Source: Chloroflexota bacterium (GTDB taxonomy: Bacteria; Chloroflexota; Anaerolineae; Anaerolineales; E44-bin32). Taken from it: a stretch of 41,313 bases of DNA. A program made the translations under genes and the position numbers. The notes beneath the pieces are model-generated. The model had not been told where the DNA came from. It did not search any database and saw only the letters and a program-made list of their open reading frames with translations. The stretch covers positions 1-41,313 of the forward strand of contig JADFRG010000025.1 of assembly GCA_022561385.1 (NCBI GenBank). Reading direction: 5' to 3'. Each line of letters begins with the position of its first letter. The stretch's first letter is position 1. Of this stretch, positions 24,241 to 33,148 are shown piece by piece.

Positions 24241-25458
24241 TTAATTCCAATCTCGGGTCACAACTTGATCGCCCATCCTGATTTCGGTGGGTTGGCCGGG
24301 GTCGAGCGCCCACTTGATGCGACGTGCGCCCTCCACTACGTCTTCCGCGCTGCCGGCAAACCCCAATCGTATATAACCCTCCATGCCGAACTCGACGCCC
24401 GGAACGGTCACAACCAGCGCTTTCTCCAGCAGGAACTCTGAGAGCGCCAAGGAGTCGGGATTAAAAGCCGTGAAGTCGGGAAAGCTGTAGAGACCTCCTT
24501 GCGGTCGCTCCACTTTCAGACCCTCTAAGTCGGCCAATTCGTCCAGCAGGCGGTCACGATTCGCCTGAAGATGCAAACGTAGCTCCTCCACCACGTTCTG
24601 GTCGCCCGACAGGGCGCCTTCCGCGGCGGCCTGAGAGATAACCGAAGCGTTCGAGGTCATTTGGCCTTGAAGCCGGTTGATGGCGGAGGTCACCAATTCG
24701 GGTGCGATGGACCAACCCAGCCGAAACCCGGTCATCCCGTAAAGTTTCGATACCCCATGAATCACGATGACGTGCGAGGAGTCAAGGTCCTTGCTCGTAT
24801 ATCGATAGGCGGAGGGCGCCTCCCCTCCGTCGAACACCAGGTCCCGGTAGATGTCATCCATAATGAGGTAAACATCCCGCTGCTCGCAGAACCCGACGAG
24901 TTTCTCCAGAAATGCGCCGCCGACCACCATACCCGAGGGGTTATTGGGGCTGTTGAGCAGGATGGCGGCCGTGTTATCGTCGACCGCCTTTATGACGGAG
25001 TCGACGTCTGGCACCAGCGAGCCCGGCTCGGGTTGAACAAACGAGGGCACTCCTCGCACGAGTTTCACCATTTCCGGATACGTGACCCAATAAGGCACCG
25101 GCATGAGTACTTTGTCGCCTGGATTTACGATCGCCATCAGCACATTAAATAACGCGTGTTTCGAACCGTTGGAGGCGATAACATTCGTCGGCGGAACCTC
25201 CCTGCCGTACAGTTCGGTCGTGTAATCCGCGATGGCTCTGCGCAGCGAGGGCAGGCCGGCGGCAGGCGTGTATTTGATATATCCGTCTTGCAACTTGTCG
25301 GAGGAGGCCGCGAGCGCGGTTTCCGGTGCCCTATTCTTGGGCTCTCCAATTCCAAGATGGACCACCGGCTTCCCCTCCGCACGCAGCTGGTTGGCTCGCT
25401 CGTTGAACTTCATCGTGGCCGACTCGGAGACGGAGGCTGCCAGATCGCTGATTTTCAT
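24241..25458 (-). CDS. PLP-dependent class I/II aminotransferase
   Basis: A 405-residue fold-type I aminotransferase of the aspartate aminotransferase superfamily, transferring an amino group between an amino acid and a 2-oxo acid. Key motifs: SNGSKHALFNV for phosphate binding, LNSPNNPSG and YLIMDDIYRDL (Asn and Asp that contact the PLP ring), HGVSKLYGMTGFRLGW with the Schiff-base lysine, and IRLGFA near the end with the substrate-carboxylate Arg. The closest type is aspartate/tyrosine or LL-diaminopimelate-like transaminases, but specificity is not readable. The ATG at 25458 has GAGGGG seven bases upstream and is preferred over 25470. A TACAAT -10 box lies at 25490-25495. Confidence 0.9.
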   Translation of the reverse strand: MKISDLAASVSESATMKFNERANQLRAEGKPVVHLGIGEPKNRAPETALAASSDKLQDGYIKYTPAAGLPSLRRAIADYTTELYGREVPPTNVIASNGSKHALFNVLMAIVNPGDKVLMPVPYWVTYPEMVKLVRGVPSFVQPEPGSLVPDVDSVIKAVDDNTAAILLNSPNNPSGMVVGGAFLEKLVGFCEQRDVYLIMDDIYRDLVFDGGEAPSAYRYTSKDLDSSHVIVIHGVSKLYGMTGFRLGWSIAPELVTSAINRLQGQMTSNASVISQAAAEGALSGDQNVVEELRLHLQANRDRLLDELADLEGLKVERPQGGLYSFPDFTAFNPDSLALSEFLLEKALVVTVPGVEFGMEGYIRLGFAGSAEDVVEGARRIKWALDPGQPTEIRMGDQVVTRDWN

Positions 25459-25489
25459 GTCACCCCTCACTATTTGGGAACGAAGGCGA

Positions 25490-25495
25490 ATTGTA
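25490..25495 (-). promoter_or_regulatory. -10 box for the aminotransferase-terC transcript
   Basis: TACAAT on the minus strand, 31 bases before the ATG at 25458, leaving room for a leader with GAGGGG. It is divergent from the TATAAT at 25557. No good -35 is visible. Confidence 0.4.
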
Positions 25496-25533
25496 GTACG
25501 GAATTCCGAGGCCCAGCCGTTATGCTTGCGATC

Positions 25534-25562
25534 TTAAGACAATCAGGGGCGGGAGTTATAAT
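25534..25562 (+). promoter_or_regulatory. Promoter of the TerB-like gene
   Basis: TTAAGA (25534-25539), 17 bases, then a perfect TATAAT (25557-25562). The expected start near 25569 leaves GGAGGTG at 25573-25579 as the ribosome-binding site, which points to an ATT start at 25584. Confidence 0.6.
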
Positions 25563-25583
25563 TCCCGGCTGCGGAGGTGCCTC

Positions 25584-26516
25584 ATTTCGAAATCAGAACT
25601 CATCTTAACGCTTGGCAAAGTGATTGTAGCCGCGGCCTGGGCGGATCACGAGATCTCCAACGAAGAGACCAACAGCCTCAAAGACCTTCTTTTTCGGCTG
25701 CCTGAGCTGACCGGCCATGAGTGGGCGATGCTCGAAATGTATATCGAGTCGCCCATAGGCGAGGAAGAACGTGAACGATTGGTGGATCAGCTCAAGGGCC
25801 AGCTTCGATCGTCGGCGGACAAGGCGCTGGCCAAACAGGCGCTGGAGGAGCTGGTGAGTGCCGATGGAGTCGTAACCGATGAAGAACGGGTGGTCGTTGA
25901 TGCCATAAAGGCCGAAATCGATTCGGTAAGTGTCGGCGTGTTTGGCCAGCTGGGACGGCTCGTCTCCGGTTCGGTTTCGCGCCGCGACCAAGCCTTGCGC
26001 GGGGCCCCCAATCGCGAACAGCACTTTGAGGACTTCATCAAGAACAAGGTGTATTACGGTTTGCAGGTTCGCATGGAGGGGGGTAGCGGCAAGGCGGTGA
26101 GCCTGGACATCCCGGATGCAGATTTGCGATTGCTGGCGCTGACCGGGGGTCTGATGGCGCGCGTCGCTCATGTCGATCTAGAGGTCACGGAGGAAGAAAT
26201 CGCGGCCATGGTGAAGGCTCTGGAAGATGGCTGGAACCTAAGGAGCGATCAAGCCGCGTTTGTGGTCGAGGTGGCGGTCTCGGAGATTGGTCCGGACATG
26301 GACTACTATCGACTGTCGCGAGAATTCTTCGAGAATACGGATGAGGAGCAGCGGGCCGAGTTTCTTAAGGTGCTGTTTGCCGTGAGTGACGCCCATGGTG
26401 GAGTATCCAACGAAGAGATCGAGGAGATCCGCACCATCGCCACCGCGTTGCGTTTGCCCCACAAAACTTTCATTGACGCCAAGCTGACCATACCCAAAGA
26501 ACGACGATCGAGTTAA
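25584..26516 (+). CDS. TerB-like protein, probably starting at ATT
   Basis: A 310-residue soluble, all-helical protein with TerB-like units at both ends. The N-terminal unit reads SELILTLGKVIVAAAWADHE with ISNEET, and the C-terminal one VLFAVSDAHGGVSNEEIEEI; both carry the DxxxSxEE acidic cluster that binds metal in TerB. A middle segment (MARVAHVDLEVTEEEIAA) is a likely third unit. The conserved N-terminal helix continues upstream of the first ordinary start (GTG 25620). GGAGGTG at 25573-25579 is ideally placed for ATT at 25584, as in infC. If ATT is not used, the protein would lack 12 residues of the helix. TerB proteins are linked to metal-stress responses with TerC, encoded 1.4 kb away. 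Confidence 0.78.
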   Translation: MSKSELILTLGKVIVAAAWADHEISNEETNSLKDLLFRLPELTGHEWAMLEMYIESPIGEEERERLVDQLKGQLRSSADKALAKQALEELVSADGVVTDEERVVVDAIKAEIDSVSVGVFGQLGRLVSGSVSRRDQALRGAPNREQHFEDFIKNKVYYGLQVRMEGGSGKAVSLDIPDADLRLLALTGGLMARVAHVDLEVTEEEIAAMVKALEDGWNLRSDQAAFVVEVAVSEIGPDMDYYRLSREFFENTDEEQRAEFLKVLFAVSDAHGGVSNEEIEEIRTIATALRLPHKTFIDAKLTIPKERRSS

Positions 26517-26671
26517 TGCTCCCCCGCGCGGATCTCGCGTTTCCTCGATAATTGATTTTCAGTACCGGGCAGGTGAATTTCGTCCGCCTCATCACACCGC
26601 GGGACGTTTAAATTGCCCAGGCCAAGACCGCAATGGTCCTGGATGCGGGATGGGGTTGGAGCCAGGGCTCC

Positions 26672-28126
26672 TCAATCGGAGGCCCCTTCGTCCATGCGGC
26701 GCACAGAAATCGTATCGTGTGCCGAGCCCATGCGGTTGATGCCGTCGAAGGCGGCTATCTTATAACCCTCCGCCAGGGTCGGGTAATTAAAGACCGTGTC
26801 GACGAAGTAATCCACATTTCCTCCGAAGGCGAGCACGGCCTGCCCGATGTGGACCAGCTCGCTGGCCCCCTCTCCGATGATATGCACTCCAAGCAGCTCA
26901 CCGCTACCATGGCGGAATACGAGCTTCAGTAGCCCGCTGCTATCGCCGATGATCTGCCCACGGGCTATCTCTCGATAGCGGGCCTTGCCCACCTCGTAGG
27001 GAACCCCGGCCTCCGTCAGCTCCTGCTCGGTTTTGCCCACAAAAGAGATCTCGGGGATGGTATAGATTCCATACGGGAAAAGCTCCGGGAATCCCTCGCC
27101 TCCGACTCCGAAGGCGTGGCGAGCCGCCAACCTGCCCTGCTCCATGGAGGTGGAGGCCAGGCTCGGGAAACCGATCACGTCTCCGACGGCATAAATGTTA
27201 GGGACCTTAGTCTGGTAGTGCTCATTCACGATCATGCGGCCGCGATCGTCTGTCTTAAGGCCGACCGCTTCGAGATTGAGCTTTTGGGTGGCCCCCGTGC
27301 GGCCGATGCTGTACAGCGCTTGTTCGGTCGTAAGTTTCTTGCCGCTCGCCAGGTGGATCCGCACCTGCTCGCCATGGTCGGTATCGATGGCCTCGATGGC
27401 AGTGACTTCCTCTCCGAGGCGTAAAGTGACCCGGTTTTCTCGCAAGTGGTAAACGAGCGTGTCCACAATCTCTGTGTCGATAAAATCCAGCAGCCGCTCC
27501 CGCTTGTCGATTAGAGTCACGCGTACCCCGAGTGCGGCAAACATCGAGCCGTACTCAGTACCAATCACACCTGCGCCAACAACCGCCATGGATTTGGGAA
27601 TGAAATCTAGCTTCGGAATATCGTCGCTGGCAAGAATTCGCTTTCCATCGAATGATATATCTGGGCCACGTGTAGCGATGGTACCGGTTCCGACCACGAT
27701 CTTGTCGGCAGTTACGGTCCGGTGGCCGCCGTCCACTACCCCGGCCAGGTTCACCGTGTTCGCGTCGATGAAGGAAGCCTCGGCAGTGATCAATTTCACC
27801 CGGTTGCGCTGGAGTTGATGCCGCGTGACATCAAGTTCGTGCCGCACCACATGGTCGGTTCGGACGAGCAGGTCGGACATGCTGATGTCCTGCTTAACGG
27901 AGTACGACCTGCCGTAGATCTCGCGGAGCCGGTAACCGGAGAGATAAATCACCGCCTCACGTAGCGTCTTGCTGGGGATGGTGCCGGTGTTAATCCAAGT
28001 TCCGCCGACGACGGGTTTGCGCTCTACGATCACCGCCCGCTTTCCTAACTTGGCAGCCTGGATTGCGGCGCGCTGGCCGCCCGGGCCAGAACCGATCACA
28101 AGAAGATCGTAGTCGTATTGAGACAT
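26672..28126 (-). CDS. sthA: Soluble NAD(P) transhydrogenase, SthA-like flavoprotein
   Basis: A 484-residue FAD-dependent pyridine nucleotide-disulfide-family enzyme. The FAD site is GSGPGGQRAAIQAAKLGKRAV and the NAD(P) site is VVGAGVIGTEYGSMFAALG. The segment that holds the redox disulfide in dihydrolipoamide dehydrogenase is GGTWINTGTIPSKTLREA here, with Thr in place of both cysteines. This is the hallmark of the soluble transhydrogenase SthA, which moves hydride between NADPH and NAD. The dimer-interface end (NYPTLAEGYKIAAFDGINR) is intact and the length is usual. It balances NADPH/NADH in the cytosol. It lies 46 bases after the TPR-protein gene on the same strand and has a possible own TAAAAT box. 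Confidence 0.92.
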   Translation of the reverse strand: MSQYDYDLLVIGSGPGGQRAAIQAAKLGKRAVIVERKPVVGGTWINTGTIPSKTLREAVIYLSGYRLREIYGRSYSVKQDISMSDLLVRTDHVVRHELDVTRHQLQRNRVKLITAEASFIDANTVNLAGVVDGGHRTVTADKIVVGTGTIATRGPDISFDGKRILASDDIPKLDFIPKSMAVVGAGVIGTEYGSMFAALGVRVTLIDKRERLLDFIDTEIVDTLVYHLRENRVTLRLGEEVTAIEAIDTDHGEQVRIHLASGKKLTTEQALYSIGRTGATQKLNLEAVGLKTDDRGRMIVNEHYQTKVPNIYAVGDVIGFPSLASTSMEQGRLAARHAFGVGGEGFPELFPYGIYTIPEISFVGKTEQELTEAGVPYEVGKARYREIARGQIIGDSSGLLKLVFRHGSGELLGVHIIGEGASELVHIGQAVLAFGGNVDYFVDTVFNYPTLAEGYKIAAFDGINRMGSAHDTISVRRMDEGASD

Positions 28127-28172
28127 TTCTCTCGAATCCTAAGGGACCGCTCGCGGCCCGGGTAGCCCCATT

Positions 28173-29315
28173 TTACCCCGGGGTCGGTGGAGGAAGAGTG
28201 ATGGTCGGCGCCGGAGTATGGGTCGGTGTCACGGTCGGCGTGGGGCTGGGCCCTCCGGTAGCTGTGAGTGTGGGGGTTGGGGACGGTCCCGGCGCGGTAC
28301 CGGAGGGGGTAACGGTTGTTGTTAGATCGAAAGTCGGACTGGGGGTGGGTGTCGGCGCGGGCGCAGTAGCGGTCAGGCAAACGTCGAAGACCTCGGTTGC
28401 GGTTGGAGCCTTTTCTGCGTCCTCACGGGTACTCAGCGAGGCATCATACTGTAAGACGGCTCCACATGGATCTTCCGCCTCCACAAGCTTGTTGCCATAT
28501 TCCCATGCGGCTTGTGAATACTTCCAGCAGGCATCCCAGATGGAGGCCACGCAGATCTGCGAGAAATACTCGGTTGCCAGCGGCCAATCCAAGCCGAAGT
28601 AGCTGTTGGCAAGTAAATAGAAGGCGGCCGAAGTGCGCCAGCTGGAGGCCTGACTGTCCAGCGGAAATAGGCGCTCCGCCAGGGTCAGGTCATAAATTCC
28701 CTGCTCTTGATCCCCACTCCAGATCTTATTGAGGCCGCGATTTCGCAGAACGCTAAAAAGCAGCTGATTCACTTCGCCACGCCGAAAATCCGGCACCTCG
28801 GCGATGATGGTCAAGAGCATTTCGGCGGCCGCGTCGTAGTCGCCGGCGCCGTGAGCGGTCTGGGCGGCGGCGAACAAACCATCCATTGAACGGAGATCGA
28901 GCGTAGGCGTAGGGCTAATGTCGAGCGTCGGGCTGGGGGTCGGAGTGAGGGTCGGTGTAGGCCGATCCAGGGCGATGAGAGCCTCTCCCAGGAGCTCACG
29001 CGCCGGGCCATTGTCAGGTTCTATTTCCATGATGTAGGCGAACCGCTGCCTTGCCAGCTCGTAGCGACCCTCCAGCAGATCCTGCACCCCCAGATCAAAT
29101 TGTTCCTGAACGATAAGCGAATTCTCGATGTTTACCCGCGCGCTGTGCTGATTTAGACCCGAGGCGTATCCCGAAATGCCCCCAACGCTCAACACGATTA
29201 CGCCGAACAGGACCACGCCCCCGACCCACAGCCACCAGCGGCGGGACGAGCCCGCGTTGTCAGGTTCCGCCAGGCCCGGGGGTCGCAGCGGGCCGGTCTC
29301 CCCGGCGGCGCTCAT
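28173..29315 (-). CDS. Single-pass membrane TPR protein with Thr/Pro-rich linkers
   Basis: A 380-residue protein with a cytoplasmic N-terminus (30 residues), one membrane helix (WWLWVGGVVLFGVIVLSVGG, about 27-46), then TPR-like helical pairs outside the cell: GVQDLLEGRYELARQRFAYI, and later AAQTAHGAGDYDAAAEMLL. A Pro/Thr linker at about 118-140 separates two TPR blocks, and the last 60 residues are almost pure Pro/Thr/Ser. Two cysteines in CVASIWDACW may form a disulfide. It follows the LCP-ligase gene by 112 bases on the same strand, so a role in the cell envelope as a scaffold is likely. Confidence 0.75.
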   Translation of the reverse strand: MSAAGETGPLRPPGLAEPDNAGSSRRWWLWVGGVVLFGVIVLSVGGISGYASGLNQHSARVNIENSLIVQEQFDLGVQDLLEGRYELARQRFAYIMEIEPDNGPARELLGEALIALDRPTPTLTPTPSPTLDISPTPTLDLRSMDGLFAAAQTAHGAGDYDAAAEMLLTIIAEVPDFRRGEVNQLLFSVLRNRGLNKIWSGDQEQGIYDLTLAERLFPLDSQASSWRTSAAFYLLANSYFGLDWPLATEYFSQICVASIWDACWKYSQAAWEYGNKLVEAEDPCGAVLQYDASLSTREDAEKAPTATEVFDVCLTATAPAPTPTPSPTFDLTTTVTPSGTAPGPSPTPTLTATGGPSPTPTVTPTHTPAPTITLPPPTPG

Positions 29316-29427
29316 GGTCGGCTCCGCAAGACATCGATCCGCGTCACCAAGAGCTCGACCCCTAACCCAGGATGGCTATGCGCAAGCGAACATGCGCGGC
29401 TCGAGTTTAGAATCCACCGCACCCCAC

Positions 29428-30498
29428 TCATGGGTTGATCAAACTTGTGTCTACAAATAATTTGTCGCGGATCTTGCGGATCTCGGAAGGCACCGGTCGC
29501 AACACCTGCGCCCCGGTATCAGTCCTGTGGAATCCCACCATGCCCGGAGGCGAAATCACTTCCTGTTGGATATCCGCCTTATCTATTGAGGCGGCCAGCC
29601 AGGCCAGAGCAATCATCTCATTCAACGACATGTTGGTGCGCACCCCGGAAGCCAGCTGCTGAAACAGAATTGGCGCCTTGGCCACCAATGTTCCGATCAT
29701 GTCGAATCCCACTACCCGGTCGAGGATGGCAAGCGCCACCTGCTGCTGCCGCTCCGCGCGTGCGAAATCGCCGCCGGGCCCGCGCCGGGTGCGAGCGTAG
29801 GCCAGGGTCTCGGCGCCATCCAGATGATACGGCTTGGCTTCCAGCCAACGGCTCAACCGACCAATGGGCGAGATCTTGATCCGCTCCTTGACCAGCACAT
29901 CCACCCCCCCGATCTCATCGATAAGCCGCTCGAAGGTATTAAATTCAACCACCGCGTAATATTGGATCGGGACGCCTATTAGGCTTTCGACCGCCTTCAT
30001 TGCAAGGCCCGGTCCACCGCCGGGGAGGCGGCTCGCCTCGCCTGAGCTATAGGCGGTGTTGATGCGGTTGTGCCGGAACCCGGGGATCTCGATCCACAAG
30101 TCGCGTGGGATGGAGAGGATACTCACCTTGCGCGTGACGGGTTCGATGGAGAGCAGGATCATGGTGTCTGAGCGGGGCGCTCCAACCTTACCCTGCCAGT
30201 CCCGAAAATCCAGGCCCATGAGCAAGATCGTGACGCGTGTTTTCCCGTTCCAGGGTACAGGCGTAACTTCCGGAAGCGGGATGGTGGGCGTGAGATCACC
30301 AGGCGGCGGTTGCCCGGCTCCGCCGTCTCTTGAAACAACGGCCTGGAAAGGGTTGAGCCCCGTGCCGGTCCAGGACGCAGTCAGGTCGCGGACGATCGAA
30401 TGCACCAGCACGCCAAGCGCAAGGATGGTGATTACGAAGCCGGCCGTGAGCGCCACCGCCGCCCACTTCGCCCGCTCCGGTTTAGATTTGCGACTCAG
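29428..30498 (-). CDS. LytR-CpsA-Psr (LCP) family cell-wall ligase, probable CTG start
   Basis: A 356-residue protein with one N-terminal membrane helix (AAVALTAGFVITILALGVLV), a Pro-rich stalk, and an extracytoplasmic LCP domain from about residue 90. Conserved family blocks are visible: VTILLMGLDFR, APRSDTMILLSIEPVTRKVSILSIPRDLW, HNRINTAYSSG, and TLAYARTRRGPGGDFARAERQQ, with the Arg and Asp residues that hold the polyprenyl pyrophosphate substrate. It would attach glycopolymers to peptidoglycan or a carrier. The nearest ordinary start, GTG at 30456, has no Shine-Dalgarno. CTG at 30498 has GGAGGGAGG (30507-30515) eight bases upstream and adds a basic leader (SRKSKPERAKW) before the helix, so CTG is preferred. 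TACAAT at 30529-30534 fits as the -10 box. Confidence 0.85.
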   Translation of the reverse strand: MSRKSKPERAKWAAVALTAGFVITILALGVLVHSIVRDLTASWTGTGLNPFQAVVSRDGGAGQPPPGDLTPTIPLPEVTPVPWNGKTRVTILLMGLDFRDWQGKVGAPRSDTMILLSIEPVTRKVSILSIPRDLWIEIPGFRHNRINTAYSSGEASRLPGGGPGLAMKAVESLIGVPIQYYAVVEFNTFERLIDEIGGVDVLVKERIKISPIGRLSRWLEAKPYHLDGAETLAYARTRRGPGGDFARAERQQQVALAILDRVVGFDMIGTLVAKAPILFQQLASGVRTNMSLNEMIALAWLAASIDKADIQQEVISPPGMVGFHRTDTGAQVLRPVPSEIRKIRDKLFVDTSLINP

Positions 30499-30747
30499 AT
30501 TCGGCGCCTCCCTCCGAAAAACCGCGCTATTGTACTCATTCGATCATTGCAAGGTAAGGTCCATGATTCGAGCAAACGACCGATCCAATCTGTCCGCCGT
30601 ATTCGTTCAGTAGATCATCTGGTGCTTGCCCCGTCCATAACTAAATCGTGGGATGCGACCCACGCGGGGGGTTATCTTCATTGTTTTAGATGTCTGCCTT
30701 GAGCAAGGGTACACTTTCTTTTTGCAGAGCTTGTGAGGAGGTAGACG

Positions 30748-31887
30748 GTGGCACGCGTTCTAGTACTTGGAGGGGGATTCGGCGGGGTTGCGGCCGCATT
30801 CTCATTGAGCAAACAGCTGACTAAAGAGGACCGAATCACCCTCGTCGACCGGCAGGATTTTTTTTATTTTGGTTTTAGAAAGACCTGGGCCTTTCTACGA
30901 AGTTCGCCTATCGGGGAGGGAATGCGCCCCCTGAAATCACTCGCAGCGCATGGGATTGAAGTGCGGAGGGGAAGAATCGAATCGATCGACCCCGGTTCCC
31001 GTTCGGCAGTGGTGGATGGCGAACGGCTGGATTCAGACGCGATGATCGTGGCGCTTGGCGCTCAGTGGAAGCCGGAGACCATGCCGGGTCTCGCTGAATA
31101 TGGCCTCAACTTCTATGATGGGTTATCGCTGGATCACACCGCTTACGAATTGGCGGAGTTTAAGGGCGGTCGGGTAGCCATTGTTATCCCTAGCCAGCCT
31201 TACCCCTGCGGTCCCGCGCCTTATGAGGCGGCATTGTTGTTGAGGGAATATTTCGCCGCCAAGTCGGTTGAAGCCGAGATCCATGTATATTCGCCCAAGC
31301 CTATGTCCCTTCCGGTGGTTGGAGAGAGCGGCTGCTCGGTGCTTGAGGGAAGCCTCTCCGAAGCGGCAATCGTCTTCCATCCCATGCATACGGTTGAGAG
31401 GATTGAAGAGCACAAGGTTCGATTTGAAACGACCGTCGAACCTTACGATCTTCTGATCGGAATTCCGGGACATGTCTGCCCCCAGGTTGTTATAGACAGC
31501 GGGCTGACGGACGGTGGCGCCTGGGCCAAAGTGGATCCGCGCACGCTGGAAACGGACTACGAGGGAGTGTACGCGATAGGTGACGTAGTCTCCATCACAT
31601 TAGCGGACGGCAAACCTCTGCCCAAGGCAGGAGTTTTTGCCGAGGCGCACGCAAAAGTCGCGGCAGATCGGATTGTAGCCAGGTTGCGAGGGGAGACTCC
31701 CACGGCAACTTATGATGGAACCGGATACTGCTTCCTGGAAGTTGGCGATGGCAAAGCCATGCTGGTCCACGGCAATTTCCTCGCCGAGCCTCGCCCAGAT
31801 GTGCAACTTGCCGAGCCGGCAGCTAAACATCTGGAGGCGAAAATGGAACTGGAGCGCAGCCGGCTCCTGGAATGGTTTCCCGACTAG
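30748..31887 (+). CDS. FAD-dependent SQR/NDH-2-like oxidoreductase
   Basis: A 379-residue flavoprotein of the two-dinucleotide-binding fold. The N-terminal FAD motif is VLVLGGGFGGVAAAFSL, the second FAD contact is GVYAIGDVVSI, and KAGVFAEAHA near the end matches the quinone-pocket region of sulfide:quinone oxidoreductases. SQPYPCGPAPYEAALLL carries C154 in the position of one redox cysteine of SQR, and C196 and C244 are also present; the exact three-cysteine pattern of canonical SQR is not evident. It likely passes electrons from a reduced substrate to the quinone pool at the membrane face. The GTG at 30748 is set by GGAGGT six bases upstream. Confidence 0.83.
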   Translation: MARVLVLGGGFGGVAAAFSLSKQLTKEDRITLVDRQDFFYFGFRKTWAFLRSSPIGEGMRPLKSLAAHGIEVRRGRIESIDPGSRSAVVDGERLDSDAMIVALGAQWKPETMPGLAEYGLNFYDGLSLDHTAYELAEFKGGRVAIVIPSQPYPCGPAPYEAALLLREYFAAKSVEAEIHVYSPKPMSLPVVGESGCSVLEGSLSEAAIVFHPMHTVERIEEHKVRFETTVEPYDLLIGIPGHVCPQVVIDSGLTDGGAWAKVDPRTLETDYEGVYAIGDVVSITLADGKPLPKAGVFAEAHAKVAADRIVARLRGETPTATYDGTGYCFLEVGDGKAMLVHGNFLAEPRPDVQLAEPAAKHLEAKMELERSRLLEWFPD

Positions 31888-31964
31888 TTTAAAAAGACGA
31901 GCGGATAGTCTGAGCCACAAGAATTTCGCTCGGGCCTGATTGATATCCAGTCCCAGGAGGTTCG

Positions 31965-32957
31965 ATGGATAAAACTTTGAGTCTTGGGAAGTTGCGCGGG
32001 CTGCAGGAGATCGCAAACTCGCATGGCCTTTTCACCATAACAGCCCTCGATCATCGCGGGTCACTTCAAAAGGCGCTAAATCCCGAGAACCCGAATATGG
32101 TCGGCTACCAGGAGATGGCCGACTACAAGGTTAAGCTGCTGAATGCCCTGGCTCCCCATTCCAGCGCCATTCTGATCGACCCGGTGTTTGGCGCAGCTAC
32201 GGCCTTGAGGGGCAACCACATTTTGGGGACCCAGGGGTTTCTGGTCAGCCTGGAGGCAACCGGCTACACAGATTCCGAAGGAGACCGCGTTACGGCCGTC
32301 GCCGAAGGTTGGAGTGTGGCGAAAATCAAACGTATGGGCGCCTCTGCAGTGAAAATTTTGCTTTACTACAACCCGGGCAGCGCCACGGCCGAACAGCAGG
32401 AGGCATTTATCGTGCAGGCGGCAGAAGACTGCCGGGTCCACGACATTCCAATGCTGGTGGAACCCATGACCTACCATATCGTTGACGGGCCCAAGAAGGG
32501 CACCGCAGAGTTTGCAGCACTCAAACCCGACATGGTTATCGAAACCGCCCGTCGGCTCTGCCCGCTTGGCATCGATGTGCTCAAGGCCGAATTCCCCGAC
32601 GATCCAGATTTTGAAAAAGACGAAGCCAAGATGGCCGATCACTGTCGGCAGCTTACCGAGACGGCCGAAGTTCCGTGGGTGCTGCTCAGTGCAGGGGTGG
32701 ACTACGACACCTTCAACTTGCAGACAAGATTGGCCTGCGAAAACGGGGCCTCCGGTTTTTTGGCCGGCCGCGCGATCTGGCAAGAGGCACCCGGGCTACC
32801 GGAGGCAGAGCAGGAGCAGTTCCTAACTTCAACTGCCGTGGGACGTCTGAAGGATTTAACTTCCATTGCAAACAGCAACGGGCGCCCCTGGGCCGGCGTG
32901 TCCTCCGGATTGATCGAGGCGATCGACGTGGCCGAGGGTTGGCAGGCAAGGTACTAG
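31965..32957 (+). CDS. LacD-like class I aldolase
   Basis: A 330-residue (beta/alpha)8 aldolase of the tagatose-1,6-bisphosphate aldolase (LacD) type, cleaving ketose bisphosphates to dihydroxyacetone phosphate and an aldehyde. ITALDHRGSLQKAL at the start and IDVLKAEFP (Schiff-base lysine) are family marks, as are ILIDPVFGA and VLLSAGVDYDTF for phosphate binding. GGAGG sits seven bases before the ATG. It follows the flavoprotein gene by 77 bases on the same strand and may be co-transcribed, though no functional link is evident. The lac or tag operon partners are absent, so a general sugar-phosphate or sulfosugar role is equally possible. Confidence 0.87.
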   Translation: MDKTLSLGKLRGLQEIANSHGLFTITALDHRGSLQKALNPENPNMVGYQEMADYKVKLLNALAPHSSAILIDPVFGAATALRGNHILGTQGFLVSLEATGYTDSEGDRVTAVAEGWSVAKIKRMGASAVKILLYYNPGSATAEQQEAFIVQAAEDCRVHDIPMLVEPMTYHIVDGPKKGTAEFAALKPDMVIETARRLCPLGIDVLKAEFPDDPDFEKDEAKMADHCRQLTETAEVPWVLLSAGVDYDTFNLQTRLACENGASGFLAGRAIWQEAPGLPEAEQEQFLTSTAVGRLKDLTSIANSNGRPWAGVSSGLIEAIDVAEGWQARY

Positions 32958-33110
32958 TTATTTAGTGGGCCGATCGCGTGAGCGAGCTCGTCCCACATTT
33001 CCCCGTGGAGCCTGCGGGGGCGGATGCGCGGGATCTTCTGAACGCCTCGAGGCTGAAGAATCCCATTAAGCATAAAAATTGATAACCGTTCACTGGGACC
33101 AAAGCGGAAA
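32958..33110. other. Gap after the aldolase gene
   Basis: Both strands hold short open frames. A plus-strand GTG at 32978 gives 34 residues (MSELVPHFPVEPAGADARD...), and the minus strand is open across 32954-33214, ending MWDELAHAIGPLNN. Neither has a good ribosome-binding site and I cannot choose between them. No terminator with a T-run was seen. Confidence 0.3.
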
Positions 33111-33138
33111 TTGCGCCCGGTCGCTCGTCCGTTAGAAT
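33111..33138 (+). promoter_or_regulatory. Promoter of the zinc-ribbon membrane protein gene
   Basis: TTGCGC (33111-33116), 16 bases, then TAGAAT (33133-33138), ten bases before the ATG at 33149. No Shine-Dalgarno follows, so the mRNA should be almost leaderless. Confidence 0.6.
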
Positions 33139-33148
33139 AATCTGTGAA

